From DASQYE01 sp036389315 (GTDB lineage: Bacteria; Acidobacteriota; Blastocatellia; Pyrinomonadales; Pyrinomonadaceae), in contig DASVQF010000040.1 of assembly GCA_036389315.1 (NCBI GenBank), positions 62,001-126,000 of the forward strand: a stretch of DNA of 64,000 nt, in the 5' to 3' direction. A program made the position numbers and the translations under genes. Position 1 is the stretch's first letter, and the number at the start of each line of letters is the position of its first letter. The notes beneath the pieces are model-generated. The model saw only the letters and a list, made by a program, of their open reading frames with translations, searched no databases and was not told the DNA's origin. Shown here piece after piece: positions 38,573-46,984 of the stretch.

Positions 38573-39334
38573 ATGTTAGGAGAAGCTGTTTTGACATCGC
38601 TCAGTGCGTTCGCACTGCTCGGCCTCGGCCTCTTGTTCGGGCTCAAGCACGCGACCGAAGCCGATCACATCGTCGCCGTCTCAGCAATCGTCAGCCAGGA
38701 GCGCAGCCTCTTGCGCTCTTGTTCGGTCGGCGCTCTCTGGGGAGTGGGCCACACGGCCGCGCTCGTCCTGGTCGGCATCCTTGTACTGGCGCTTCGCGTC
38801 GCCGTGCCCGACAGTGTCGCCAACTGGCTGGAATTCGGCGTCGCCTTGATGATCGTCGCGCTCGGCACAAGCGCATTGCTGCGCGCTCTCACCAGACGCC
38901 GCGACTTTCACTTACACAAACACAAGCACGACGGCGTCGCGCACATCCACATACACTTTCACGAACAGGGGAGCGAGCACGAAGGAAGAGTCACGGCGCA
39001 CTCACACGCAGTCTCTCGTCTCGGCTTCAAGCCTCTACTTGTCGGCGCGATGCATGGGCTGGCGGGGTCTGCGGCCCTCACACTGCTGGTGCTCACGCAG
39101 GTCGAATCGGCTGCGCTCGGCCTCGTCTACCTGGCCGTGTTCGGCATCGGCTCCATCCTGGGGATGCTTTTGATGTCGGGTCTGATCGGGCTGCCTTTCG
39201 CGCTCACTGCGCGCAGGTTCTCGGGAGTGCATTACGGGCTGCAAACGGTGGCCGGGGCGCTCAGCATAGTCTTCGGGTTGTGGTACGCCTACCGTACGGG
39301 CGTCGCAAGCGGCCTCTGGCAAAAGCTCCTCTGA
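38573..39334 (+). CDS. nickel/cobalt transporter, NicO/HupE-UreH type
   Basis: 253 residues, integral inner-membrane protein with about six hydrophobic segments. GLLFGLKHATEADHIVAVSA contains the HX4DH metal-selectivity signature of nickel/cobalt permeases, and MHGLAGSAALTLLVL is the matching second-half motif. A histidine-rich loop between them (HLHKHKHDGVAHIHIHFHEQ) would bind metal ions. Transport of Ni2+ or Co2+ is the family function. No urease, hydrogenase or cobalamin gene is nearby, so its client is unclear. The ribosome binding site is 25 nt away, so the annotated ATG may not be exact. Confidence 0.85.
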   Translation: MLGEAVLTSLSAFALLGLGLLFGLKHATEADHIVAVSAIVSQERSLLRSCSVGALWGVGHTAALVLVGILVLALRVAVPDSVANWLEFGVALMIVALGTSALLRALTRRRDFHLHKHKHDGVAHIHIHFHEQGSEHEGRVTAHSHAVSRLGFKPLLVGAMHGLAGSAALTLLVLTQVESAALGLVYLAVFGIGSILGMLLMSGLIGLPFALTARRFSGVHYGLQTVAGALSIVFGLWYAYRTGVASGLWQKLL

Positions 39335-39493
39335 GTTTGGGCGCCCGTGCATGGACAGCCGGGAGCTTTAGAGAGTAATCTAAAAACGAACAATCCCCTT
39401 ATCAGCTTATCCCCGAACAAAGGGCGCGCCGGAGTCCTGCCGCTCTATTGTTGTCGGGGCGTTTACAAGTTTTCGAGTCAAGCGGGAGGAATT

Positions 39494-40027
39494 ATGGAGA
39501 GTAGAGCCAAGATTCTCGGTCATCCGATTCACCAGATGTTGATCCCGTTTCCTTTGGGCCTGCTGGGAACGGCCGTCATCTTCGACATCATCTATCTAGT
39601 CTGGGGCAACCAGACGTTTGCGACCGTCTCTTACTGGATGATTATCGCAGGGATAGTCGGCGGCCTGGTTGCCGCGCCCTTCGGCCTCATAGACTGGCTG
39701 GCCGTCCCGAAGGGGACGCGCGCCTGGAAGGTCGGGCTGCTGCACGCCGTCGGCAACGTCTTTGTGCTCCTGCTCTACTTCGGCAGTTGGTGGCTGCGGC
39801 GCGAGGCGACGGGCGCTTCGGGCGCAGCCGCCGCGAGCGCCAATATCCCGAGCACCCTTGCCCTAGTCCTCTCCTTCGCTGGCTTCGGGCTGGCGGGCGT
39901 GACGGGCTGGCTCGGCGGAGAGCTTGTTGACCGCCTCGGAGTCGGCGTGGATAACGGGGCCAACCTGGATGCTCCGAGCTCGCTTTCGGGGCGTCCCGCT
40001 GCGGCCGGCGCGTCCAGGGAGCGTTGA
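39494..40027 (+). CDS. DUF2231 family four-helix membrane protein
   Basis: The start at 39494 follows GGGAGGA; the frame also opens upstream at 39347 without a site. 177 residues. ILGHPIHQMLIPFPLGLLGT is the characteristic DUF2231 N-terminus with paired histidine and proline, and four membrane helices follow (to GFGLAGVTGWLGGELVDRLG). The C-terminal 25 residues are hydrophilic. The biochemical role of the family is not established; homologues often sit near redox or heme proteins. Here a zinc-finger protein follows 13 bp downstream, and an FMN reductase after that. Confidence 0.85.
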   Translation: MESRAKILGHPIHQMLIPFPLGLLGTAVIFDIIYLVWGNQTFATVSYWMIIAGIVGGLVAAPFGLIDWLAVPKGTRAWKVGLLHAVGNVFVLLLYFGSWWLRREATGASGAAAASANIPSTLALVLSFAGFGLAGVTGWLGGELVDRLGVGVDNGANLDAPSSLSGRPAAAGASRER

Positions 40028-40040
40028 AGAGAGACGTAAG

Positions 40041-40310
40041 ATGGCCCAGGGCTGTAAACATCTGGACGAGATCAAAGCGGTGAGGCCGCAGACGCCTGAG
40101 GGCTGCGAGGAATGCTTGAAGATGGGCGACGTGTGGGTTCACCTGCGACTGTGCGAATCGTGCGGCCATGTCGGCTGCTGCGATTCGTCTAAGAACAAGC
40201 ACGCGACGCGCCACTTTCGTCAGACGGGACATCCGATCATCAAATCGTTCCAGCCGGGCGAGCAGTGGGGCTGGTGTTACGTGGACGAGCTTTTCTTCGA
40301 TTCGATTTAG
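40041..40310 (+). CDS. UBP-type zinc finger protein
   Basis: 89 residues, almost entirely one zf-UBP domain. Candidate zinc ligands are Cys5, His7, Cys22, Cys25, Cys38, Cys41, Cys46, His54, His58 and His64, in the spacing of the ubiquitin-specific-protease zinc finger (LCESCGHVGCCDSSKNKHAT). Stand-alone bacterial copies are widespread and of unknown role, since bacteria lack ubiquitin. It lies 13 bp after DUF2231 and 33 bp before the FMN reductase, suggesting a three-gene unit. Confidence 0.88.
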   Translation: MAQGCKHLDEIKAVRPQTPEGCEECLKMGDVWVHLRLCESCGHVGCCDSSKNKHATRHFRQTGHPIIKSFQPGEQWGWCYVDELFFDSI

Positions 40311-40343
40311 TCGGTTGGCGAAATGACTTGGAGGACTTGAGCG

Positions 40344-40985
40344 GTGGCGAAAGAGATCAAGGTGGCGGGCCTGGGCGGAAGCCTGGCCGTGCCGTCGAGC
40401 AGCCTCGCTGCGCTGAAGATAGCTCTTGAGGGCGCGGCCGCAGCCGGGGCGCAAACGGAGCTGTTGGACATACGCGAGCTGAACCTGCCGATGTACGCGC
40501 CGGGCGAAACCACACTGCCCCGTTCCGTCGAGAGGCTCTGCCGGACTGTGCACGAAGCGGACGGGCTGTTGTGGAGCAGCCCGCTCTATCACGGCACGAT
40601 CAGCGGCTCTTTCAAGAACGCGCTCGACTGGCTACAGCTCTTGAGCGACCGCGAGCCAGCCTACCTGACGGACAAGGTGGTCGGCCTCATCAGCACAGCG
40701 GGCGGCACGCAAGGCTTGCAGGCCGTCAACACGATGGAGTTCGTCGTGCGGGCGCTGCGCGGCTGGGCAGTGCCTTTGGTGATTCCCATTCCGCAGGCTT
40801 GGCGAGTCTTTGACAAGGAAGGGCACACGCAAGACGCTAAGGTCAACGAACAGTTGCACTCCCTGGGGCGCGAAGTGACACGCGCCGCCAGGCAGTTCGC
40901 CTCCCAGGTCGTCACGACCCCGGACGCGTCGCGCGCAGAGGCTCAAGTCGAGCCGCTCAGCCCGGAGGAAGCGAGCGCGAGCTGA
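40344..40985 (+). CDS. NADPH-dependent FMN reductase family flavoprotein
   Basis: 213 residues from a GTG start preceded by GGAGG. The flavodoxin-like fold is shown by VAGLGGSLAVPSSSLAALK (FMN phosphate loop), SSPLYHGTISGSFKNALDWL (the family's flavin-binding hallmark) and LISTAGGTQGLQAVN. Such enzymes reduce FMN, quinones, chromate or azo dyes using NAD(P)H in the cytoplasm. An acidic C-terminal tail follows the domain. It ends the DUF2231/zinc-finger unit. Confidence 0.88.
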   Translation: MAKEIKVAGLGGSLAVPSSSLAALKIALEGAAAAGAQTELLDIRELNLPMYAPGETTLPRSVERLCRTVHEADGLLWSSPLYHGTISGSFKNALDWLQLLSDREPAYLTDKVVGLISTAGGTQGLQAVNTMEFVVRALRGWAVPLVIPIPQAWRVFDKEGHTQDAKVNEQLHSLGREVTRAARQFASQVVTTPDASRAEAQVEPLSPEEASAS

Positions 40986-41162
40986 GCGGAAGAAGTTAAA
41001 ACGCTCTTCTCTGATTTTAATTCCGATAACTTCATATAACCTAAACCGGCGCTGAACGTATATACAACATGGGCCAGGTGCGTCTGTCTCGGGGTGCCGG
41101 GCCCATCGCGTACCGAATTTCCGGGTTCTATTCAAGCCATTTTCTTCAAGGAGCTAGAGAGC

Positions 41163-44100
41163 ATGTGTAGGTTTCTCATGGCCGCTGCGCTACTTCTGTG
41201 CGGGATACTCGCTTCGGTCAGCGGGCAGCAGCGGGGCGACGAGCAGGCGCGGCTGCTGCGCTTTCCGGACATTAACGGCGAGATGATCGCCTTCGTTTAC
41301 GCCGGAGACATCTGGACTGTGCCCGCGTCGGGCGGCACGGCCCGTCGTCTCACCTCGCATCCGGGCCTGGAGCTGTTCCCGAAGTTCTCGCCCGACGGCC
41401 GTTGGATAGCCTTCTCGGGCGAGTACGCGGGGACGCGCCAGATTTTCGTCATCCCGGTTGACGGCGGCGAGCCGCGCCAGCTCACCTATTACAACGACGT
41501 GGGCCCACTGCCGCCGCGCGGCGGCTGGGACAATCGCGTCCTCGGCTGGACGCCGGACGGGCGCAACGTCGTCTTTCGCGCCAACCGCGTTCCCTACAGC
41601 GACCGTTTGGGAAGGCCCTACCTGGTTCCCGTTGAAGGGGGTCAGGAACAGCCCCTTCCGATCACGGAAGCGGGCGGCGTCAGCTACGCGCCCGACGGCA
41701 AGCAGGTCGCGTTCACGCCGATCTCGAACGAGTTTCGCGGCTGGAAGCGTTATCGCGGCGGCCAATCGCCGGACGTGTGGATTTACGACCTGGCCCGCAA
41801 CACCTCCGAGCAGATCACGACGACGCGCGCGCAGGACATGCTGCCCGTCTGGCTCGGCGACAGGATTTATTATCTCTCAGACCGCGACTGGACGATGAAC
41901 CTCTTCGCCTACGACACGCGAACCAAGCAGACGCGGAAAGTGACTAACCACACGGACTATGACGTGCTCTGGCCGAGCGGCGCGGGCGACCGCCTGGTCT
42001 ACGAAGCGGGCGGCTACATCTACCGGCTCAACACCGGAAGCGACACGGAAGAGCGTGTGCCCATCAAAGTCTACGGCGACTTTCCAGACACCGTGCCTTA
42101 CTTTCAGAACGTGAAGGCCAACGTCGAGACCTTCTCCATTTCGCCTTCAGGCGCACGGGCGCTCTTCGGCGCGCGCGGCGATGTCTTCACGGCTCCGGCG
42201 AAGGAGGGCGAAGTACGCAACCTCACGGACTCGCAGGGCGTGCGCGAGCTTGCGCCGGCCTGGTCGCCGGACGGGCGCTGGGTGGCATACTTGAGCGACC
42301 GCTCGGGCGAGTACGAAATCTATGTGCGTCCGAGCGACGGCACGGGCCAGGAGCGAAGAGTGACGACCGACGGCGACATCTGGCGCTTTCCTCCCGTCTG
42401 GTCGCCCGACAGCACCATGCTCGCTTACAGCGATAAGCGGCAGCGCCTACGCTATGTGAGCGTCGCGACCGGCAAGACCATAGACGTAGACCATAGCACG
42501 GAGAATGACATCACGAATTACAGTTGGGCCCCCGACAGCCGTTGGATAGCCTACACCAAGACGGGCGCGAACCAGTTCTCGGAAATCTGGGTCTACTCGC
42601 TCGCGAGCGGACAGCCGCAGAAACTCACGGGCGGGATGACGAACGACACGGAGCCCGTCTTCGACCCGAAAGGGCGTTACCTGTACTTTCTCTCGAACCG
42701 CGACTTCAACCTGACCTTTAGCGGCTGGGAGTTCAACTATCTCTACACCAACCCGACGCGCGTTTATGTCGGCTTGCTCTCGACGGACGGGCCGGCGCTT
42801 TTCCTTCCGGGCAGCGACGAGGAGAAGGTGAAGACGAAGGAAGCGCCGCTGATGCAGCCGCCGAACCCGGCCCAGGCCCCTCCGCCGCAGGGCGCTAAGG
42901 CGCAGCCCACGCCTTCGCCTGGGGCTACGCCTTCACCAGGGCAAACGCCTTCGCCGACACCTACGCCTTCGCCCGATCAACAGCCCAGCCCTCAAGCTTC
43001 GCCTACGCCTGGGCCCACGCCCGCTGCGCCGAGCGTGACGGTGAAGATAGATTTCGCAGGTTTCGAGAATCGCGTGCGCGCCCTTCCCGGCTCGCCCGCC
43101 AACTATCGCCACCTGACGGCGACGCCCGACGGCGTGCTCTACCTGACGGGGCCGGGCAAGCTCTCTCTCTACAACCTGGAAGCCAAAGCCGAACAGGCGA
43201 TCATCGAAGGCATACAGGATTACGACCTGTCTGCCGACGGCAAGCGTTTCATCTTTCAGGCGCGGGGCAATTTCGGCATCGCGGCGGTCGCGCCCGCGCA
43301 GAAAGTGGACGACGGCCAGCTCAAGCTCGACGGGATGACGATGAAGATCAACCCGCGAGCCGAATGGGCCCAGGAGTACACGGACGCCTGGCGCATCATG
43401 CGCGACTGGTTCTACGACCCGAACATGCACGGCGTCGATTGGGCGGGCATTCGGGCCAAGTACGGCGCGCTCGTGCCCTACATTGCCAATCGCGAAGACC
43501 TCAACTTCGTCCTGACGGAGATGGGCAGCGAGCTGATGGCCGGCCACATCTACGTCGAGCGTGGCGCTGACCCGCCGCGCGTCACGCGCAAAGACGGCGG
43601 CTTGCTCGGGGCCGAGATAGTGCCTGACCAGTCGGGCTACTTCCGCATCGCGCACATCTTTCCGGGCGAGAACTGGCACGAGAGTTTTCGCTCGCCGCTA
43701 ACGGAGCCGGGCGTGCGGGCCAAGACGGACGACCTTATCCTGGCCGTTGACGGGCGCTCGACGCGCGGCGTGAAGAACTTCTACGAACTGCTCGAAGGCA
43801 AAGGCGACCGCGTCGTGACCTTGACGCTCAACAGCAGGCCCGACACTGCTGGCTCAAGGGATGAGCGCGTGCGCCCCATCAAGAGCGAATCGAACCTGCG
43901 CTATCTGGACTGGGTCGCGTCGCGTCGCGCGCTCGTCACCAAACTCTCGGGCGGGCGCATAGGCTACATACACGTACCGAACACGGCCGTCGAAGGCAAT
44001 CGTGAGCTGTTCAAGGGCTTCTACCCGCAGGCCAAAAAGGACGCGCTCGTGATAGATGATCGTTACAACGGCGGCGGCTTCATTCCAGACCGCATGATCG

Positions 44101-44558
44101 AGCTATTGGAGCGCCGTCCGCTCAGCTATTGGGCCACGCGCGGGACTGGGGATAATACCACGCCTGCCTTCTCGAACGCTGGGCCCAAAGCTATGCTGAC
44201 GAACGGCTACGCCGGGTCGGGCGGCGACGCCTTCCCCTACTACTTCCGCGAGCGACGCTTGGGTCGTATCTTCGGGACGACGACGTGGGGCGGGCTCATC
44301 GGGCTCTCGGGCAATCCGCCGCTCGCAGACGGCGGCAGCCTCTCGACGCCTTCCTTCCGCTTCTTCGATCTTTCGGGCCAATGGGCGGTCGAAGGCGTAG
44401 GCGTTGACCCGGACGTGGAAGTCGTCGATAGGCCCGAAGCCCTGGCGCGCGGCGAAGACCCGACGCTGGAAGCGGCCGTCAAGTACCTGATGGACGAGTT
44501 GCGCCGCAACCCGCCGCAGCGCGTCGTCGCCCCGAGGCCCCCCGTCATGCGACCGTAG
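41163..44558 (+). CDS. secreted Tricorn-like protease (S41 family) with beta-propellers and PDZ
   Basis: The ATG at 41163 has an AAGGAG site and starts a signal peptide (MCRFLMAAALLLCGILASVS), so 1131 residues are exported. About 18 WD40/TolB-like propeller repeats cover residues 40-560 (SPDGRWIAFSGE, PDGKQVAFTP, SPDGRWVAYLSD). A Pro/Thr/Ser-rich linker (residues about 563-620) is followed by a short second propeller remnant, the helical C1 region (WRIMRDWFYDPNMHGVDW), PDZ (GLLGAEIVPDQ, VRAKTDDLILAVDGRS) and the S41 core (GYIHVPN, YAGSGGDAFPYYFRE with the nucleophile Ser). Tricorn trims peptides to short oligopeptides. The M28 peptidase follows 35 bp later, so both may act on extracellular or periplasmic peptides. 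Confidence 0.92.
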   Translation: MCRFLMAAALLLCGILASVSGQQRGDEQARLLRFPDINGEMIAFVYAGDIWTVPASGGTARRLTSHPGLELFPKFSPDGRWIAFSGEYAGTRQIFVIPVDGGEPRQLTYYNDVGPLPPRGGWDNRVLGWTPDGRNVVFRANRVPYSDRLGRPYLVPVEGGQEQPLPITEAGGVSYAPDGKQVAFTPISNEFRGWKRYRGGQSPDVWIYDLARNTSEQITTTRAQDMLPVWLGDRIYYLSDRDWTMNLFAYDTRTKQTRKVTNHTDYDVLWPSGAGDRLVYEAGGYIYRLNTGSDTEERVPIKVYGDFPDTVPYFQNVKANVETFSISPSGARALFGARGDVFTAPAKEGEVRNLTDSQGVRELAPAWSPDGRWVAYLSDRSGEYEIYVRPSDGTGQERRVTTDGDIWRFPPVWSPDSTMLAYSDKRQRLRYVSVATGKTIDVDHSTENDITNYSWAPDSRWIAYTKTGANQFSEIWVYSLASGQPQKLTGGMTNDTEPVFDPKGRYLYFLSNRDFNLTFSGWEFNYLYTNPTRVYVGLLSTDGPALFLPGSDEEKVKTKEAPLMQPPNPAQAPPPQGAKAQPTPSPGATPSPGQTPSPTPTPSPDQQPSPQASPTPGPTPAAPSVTVKIDFAGFENRVRALPGSPANYRHLTATPDGVLYLTGPGKLSLYNLEAKAEQAIIEGIQDYDLSADGKRFIFQARGNFGIAAVAPAQKVDDGQLKLDGMTMKINPRAEWAQEYTDAWRIMRDWFYDPNMHGVDWAGIRAKYGALVPYIANREDLNFVLTEMGSELMAGHIYVERGADPPRVTRKDGGLLGAEIVPDQSGYFRIAHIFPGENWHESFRSPLTEPGVRAKTDDLILAVDGRSTRGVKNFYELLEGKGDRVVTLTLNSRPDTAGSRDERVRPIKSESNLRYLDWVASRRALVTKLSGGRIGYIHVPNTAVEGNRELFKGFYPQAKKDALVIDDRYNGGGFIPDRMIELLERRPLSYWATRGTGDNTTPAFSNAGPKAMLTNGYAGSGGDAFPYYFRERRLGRIFGTTTWGGLIGLSGNPPLADGGSLSTPSFRFFDLSGQWAVEGVGVDPDVEVVDRPEALARGEDPTLEAAVKYLMDELRRNPPQRVVAPRPPVMRP
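42850..43030 (+). repeat. degenerate repeat encoding a Pro/Ser/Thr-rich linker
   Basis: Short imperfect iterations of an ACGCCTTCGCC-like unit encode TPSPGATPSPGQTPSPTPTP and similar runs inside the Tricorn-like gene. It links the propeller half to the C-terminal protease half and is likely to vary in length between strains. Confidence 0.8.
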
Positions 44559-44593
44559 GCAGTTTATAAAGCAGATCAAAACAGGAGACGATC

Positions 44594-46861
44594 ATGCAGC
44601 TTTTACGCGTACTCGTGGTGCTCGTTCTTTCGTGCGTTATCATCGCGGGACAGACCGCGCCCGTCGTGCAGCCTCAGTTGCTCGGGTTCGAGACGGCGGG
44701 CGCAGAGCGGCAACTGGCGCTCGAAGCGCGCTTCGACGCGCTGTTGAGGAAAGAGAACCTGCGCGAGTGGATGCAGCGCCTCTCGGCGCGACCTCATCAC
44801 GTCGGCTCGCCTTACGATAAAGAGAATGCTGAGTTCATAGCCGGCCTCTTTCGTTCGTGGGGATACGAGACGAAGATCGAGACGTTCGACGTGCTCTTTC
44901 CTGTGCCGCGCGTGCGCCTGCTCGAAATGGTCGCGCCGGAAAGGTTCACGGCGCGGCTCTCGGAGCCTGCGCTCGCCGAGGACGCGACCTCCGACCAGGC
45001 TTCTGAGCAACTGCCCATCTATAACGCCTATTCGGTTGACGGCGACGTGACGGGCCAGGTCGTCTACGTCAACTACGGAGTGCCGAAGGATTACGAGGCG
45101 CTCGCAGAGCGCGGCGTTGATGTCAAGGGAAAGATTGTCATCGCGCGCTACGGCGGCTCTTGGCGCGGCATTAAGCCGAAGGTCGCGGCCGAGCACGGCG
45201 CAGTCGGATGCCTCATCTACTCAGACCCGCGCGACGACGGATACTTCCAGGGCGACGTGTATCCGAAAGGCGCATGGCGGGGCGAGCTTGGCGCGCAGCG
45301 CGGCTCGGTCGCGGACATGCCTCTCTATCCGGGCGACCCGCTGACGCCTAATGTGGGAGCGACGAAAGACGCTCCGCGCATTGATCGAAAGAGCGCGCCG
45401 ACGTTGACGAAAATTCCGGTGCTGCCGATCTCGTACGCGGACGCGCTGCCGCTTTTGCGCGCAATGAGTGGGCCCATCGCGCCGGAGGATTGGCGCGGCG
45501 CTCTGCCCATCACCTACCACCTCGGCCCAGGCCCGGCCACGGTGCACCTGAAACTGGAATTCGATTGGCAGTTGAAGCCGATCTATGACGTGATCGCGCG
45601 GCTTCAGGGCGGCGAGCGGCCCCGTCAGTGGATCGTGCGCGGCAATCATCACGACGCCTGGGTTAACGGCGCGAACGACCCTGTCAGCGGTCTCGTCGCG
45701 ATGCTCGAAGAGGCGCGTGCCATAGGCGCGCTCGCCAAGACCGGGTGGAAGCCGAAGCGCACGATCATCTACGCGGCGTGGGATGGAGAAGAGCCAGGCT
45801 TGCTCGGCTCGACCGAATGGGTCGAAACGCACATGGAAGAGCTGCGCCGACATGCAGTGCTCTACGTCAACTCCGATTCTAACGGCCGAGGCTTTCTCTA
45901 CGCGGGCGGCTCGCACACTCTCGAAAAACTTGTCAACGAAGTGGCGCGCGACGTGGTTGACCCGCAGAAGAAAATCTCCGTCCGGGAGCGCGAGCGAGCG
46001 CGCAGGATTGTGCAGGGCGAGGCAGATGAGAAAAGGGACGCGAGGGAGCGCGCAGATCTGCGCATAGACGCGCTCGGCTCCGGCTCAGACTTCACACCTT
46101 TCCTGCAACACCTCGGCGTCGCCACGCTCAACATCGGCTTCGGGGGCGAAGACAACGGCGGCTCTTATCATTCGATCTACGATTCGTTCGCGCATTACAC
46201 GCGCTTCGGCGACCCCGGCTTTGAATACGGGCTGGCGCTGGCGCGCACGAGCGGGCGCATAGTCCTGCGCACGGCCGACGCCGATTACCTGCCGCTATCT
46301 TTCAACAACCTGACGGACACCATCGCGCTCTACGTTCGCGAGCTGGGGAAGCTGGCCGAGGAGACGCGCGAAGAGATCAAGGAGACCAATCGTCGTTTGA
46401 GCGAGAGGACGTTCGAGGCAGTCTTTGACCCGACCGAGACTTACGTCGCGCCCAAGCCGGAAGCGCCCGCGCCCTTTCTTAACTTCGCGCCTTTGCAGAA
46501 CGCGCTTGCGCGCTTGCAGGAGAGCACAGGCCGCTATGAAGCGGCGATGAGCGACCCGGCGCGGCGCGGCCCTTTATCTTCAAAGGAAGCGCAGCAGTCG
46601 CTCGACGCAAGCCTGGCGGAGGTCGAGCACGCTATGACGCGCAACGAGGGGCTGCCGCGCCGTCCCTGGTTCAAACACCAGATTTATGCGCCCGGCTTCT
46701 ACACGGGCTACGGCGTGAAGACCATGCCCGCCGTGCGCGAAGCCATAGAGCAGCACAACTGGGCGGAAGCCGACCAGCAAATCGCTGTCGTCGCCAGCAT
46801 CATCTTGCAGGTCGCCGCGCAGATAGACCGCTCGACGGCGGCAGCAACAGGTAAGCGTTAA
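44594..46861 (+). CDS. exported M28 metallopeptidase, glutamate-carboxypeptidase-II-like, with PA domain
   Basis: 755 residues, ATG after ACAGGAGACG. A signal peptide (LLRVLVVLVLSCVIIAGQT) opens the protein. A PA domain (VKGKIVIARYGGSWRGIKPK, GAVGCLIYSDPRDDG) interrupts the peptidase domain. The co-catalytic zinc ligands are in GNHHDAWVNGANDP, WDGEEPGLLGSTEW and GGSYHSIYDSF, with the Glu-Glu pair supplying the catalytic base. A C-terminal helical dimerisation domain (about 580-755) completes the GCPII-like layout. It probably removes C-terminal acidic or other residues from peptides. It is likely co-transcribed with Tricorn; a hairpin terminator begins 5 bp after its stop. Confidence 0.92.
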   Translation: MQLLRVLVVLVLSCVIIAGQTAPVVQPQLLGFETAGAERQLALEARFDALLRKENLREWMQRLSARPHHVGSPYDKENAEFIAGLFRSWGYETKIETFDVLFPVPRVRLLEMVAPERFTARLSEPALAEDATSDQASEQLPIYNAYSVDGDVTGQVVYVNYGVPKDYEALAERGVDVKGKIVIARYGGSWRGIKPKVAAEHGAVGCLIYSDPRDDGYFQGDVYPKGAWRGELGAQRGSVADMPLYPGDPLTPNVGATKDAPRIDRKSAPTLTKIPVLPISYADALPLLRAMSGPIAPEDWRGALPITYHLGPGPATVHLKLEFDWQLKPIYDVIARLQGGERPRQWIVRGNHHDAWVNGANDPVSGLVAMLEEARAIGALAKTGWKPKRTIIYAAWDGEEPGLLGSTEWVETHMEELRRHAVLYVNSDSNGRGFLYAGGSHTLEKLVNEVARDVVDPQKKISVRERERARRIVQGEADEKRDARERADLRIDALGSGSDFTPFLQHLGVATLNIGFGGEDNGGSYHSIYDSFAHYTRFGDPGFEYGLALARTSGRIVLRTADADYLPLSFNNLTDTIALYVRELGKLAEETREEIKETNRRLSERTFEAVFDPTETYVAPKPEAPAPFLNFAPLQNALARLQESTGRYEAAMSDPARRGPLSSKEAQQSLDASLAEVEHAMTRNEGLPRRPWFKHQIYAPGFYTGYGVKTMPAVREAIEQHNWAEADQQIAVVASIILQVAAQIDRSTAAATGKR

Positions 46862-46865
46862 TAAG

Positions 46866-46900
46866 GTCAGTACCGCCTGCGGCAAGCGGGCGGTACTGAC
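46866..46900 (+). terminator. intrinsic-type hairpin after the M28 gene
   Basis: GTCAGTACCGCC and its exact complement form a 12-bp stem around an 11-nt loop directly after the stop codon. No long T tract follows, so it may act as an mRNA-end stabiliser or a weak terminator. Confidence 0.6.
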
Positions 46901-46984
46901 TTCAAGCAACGCAGTCTGTTCGCATCCTCATCATAAATTCTCAATCCGACCCGTTTCCCGCAGCTCTGCAACGGAGGTCATAGA

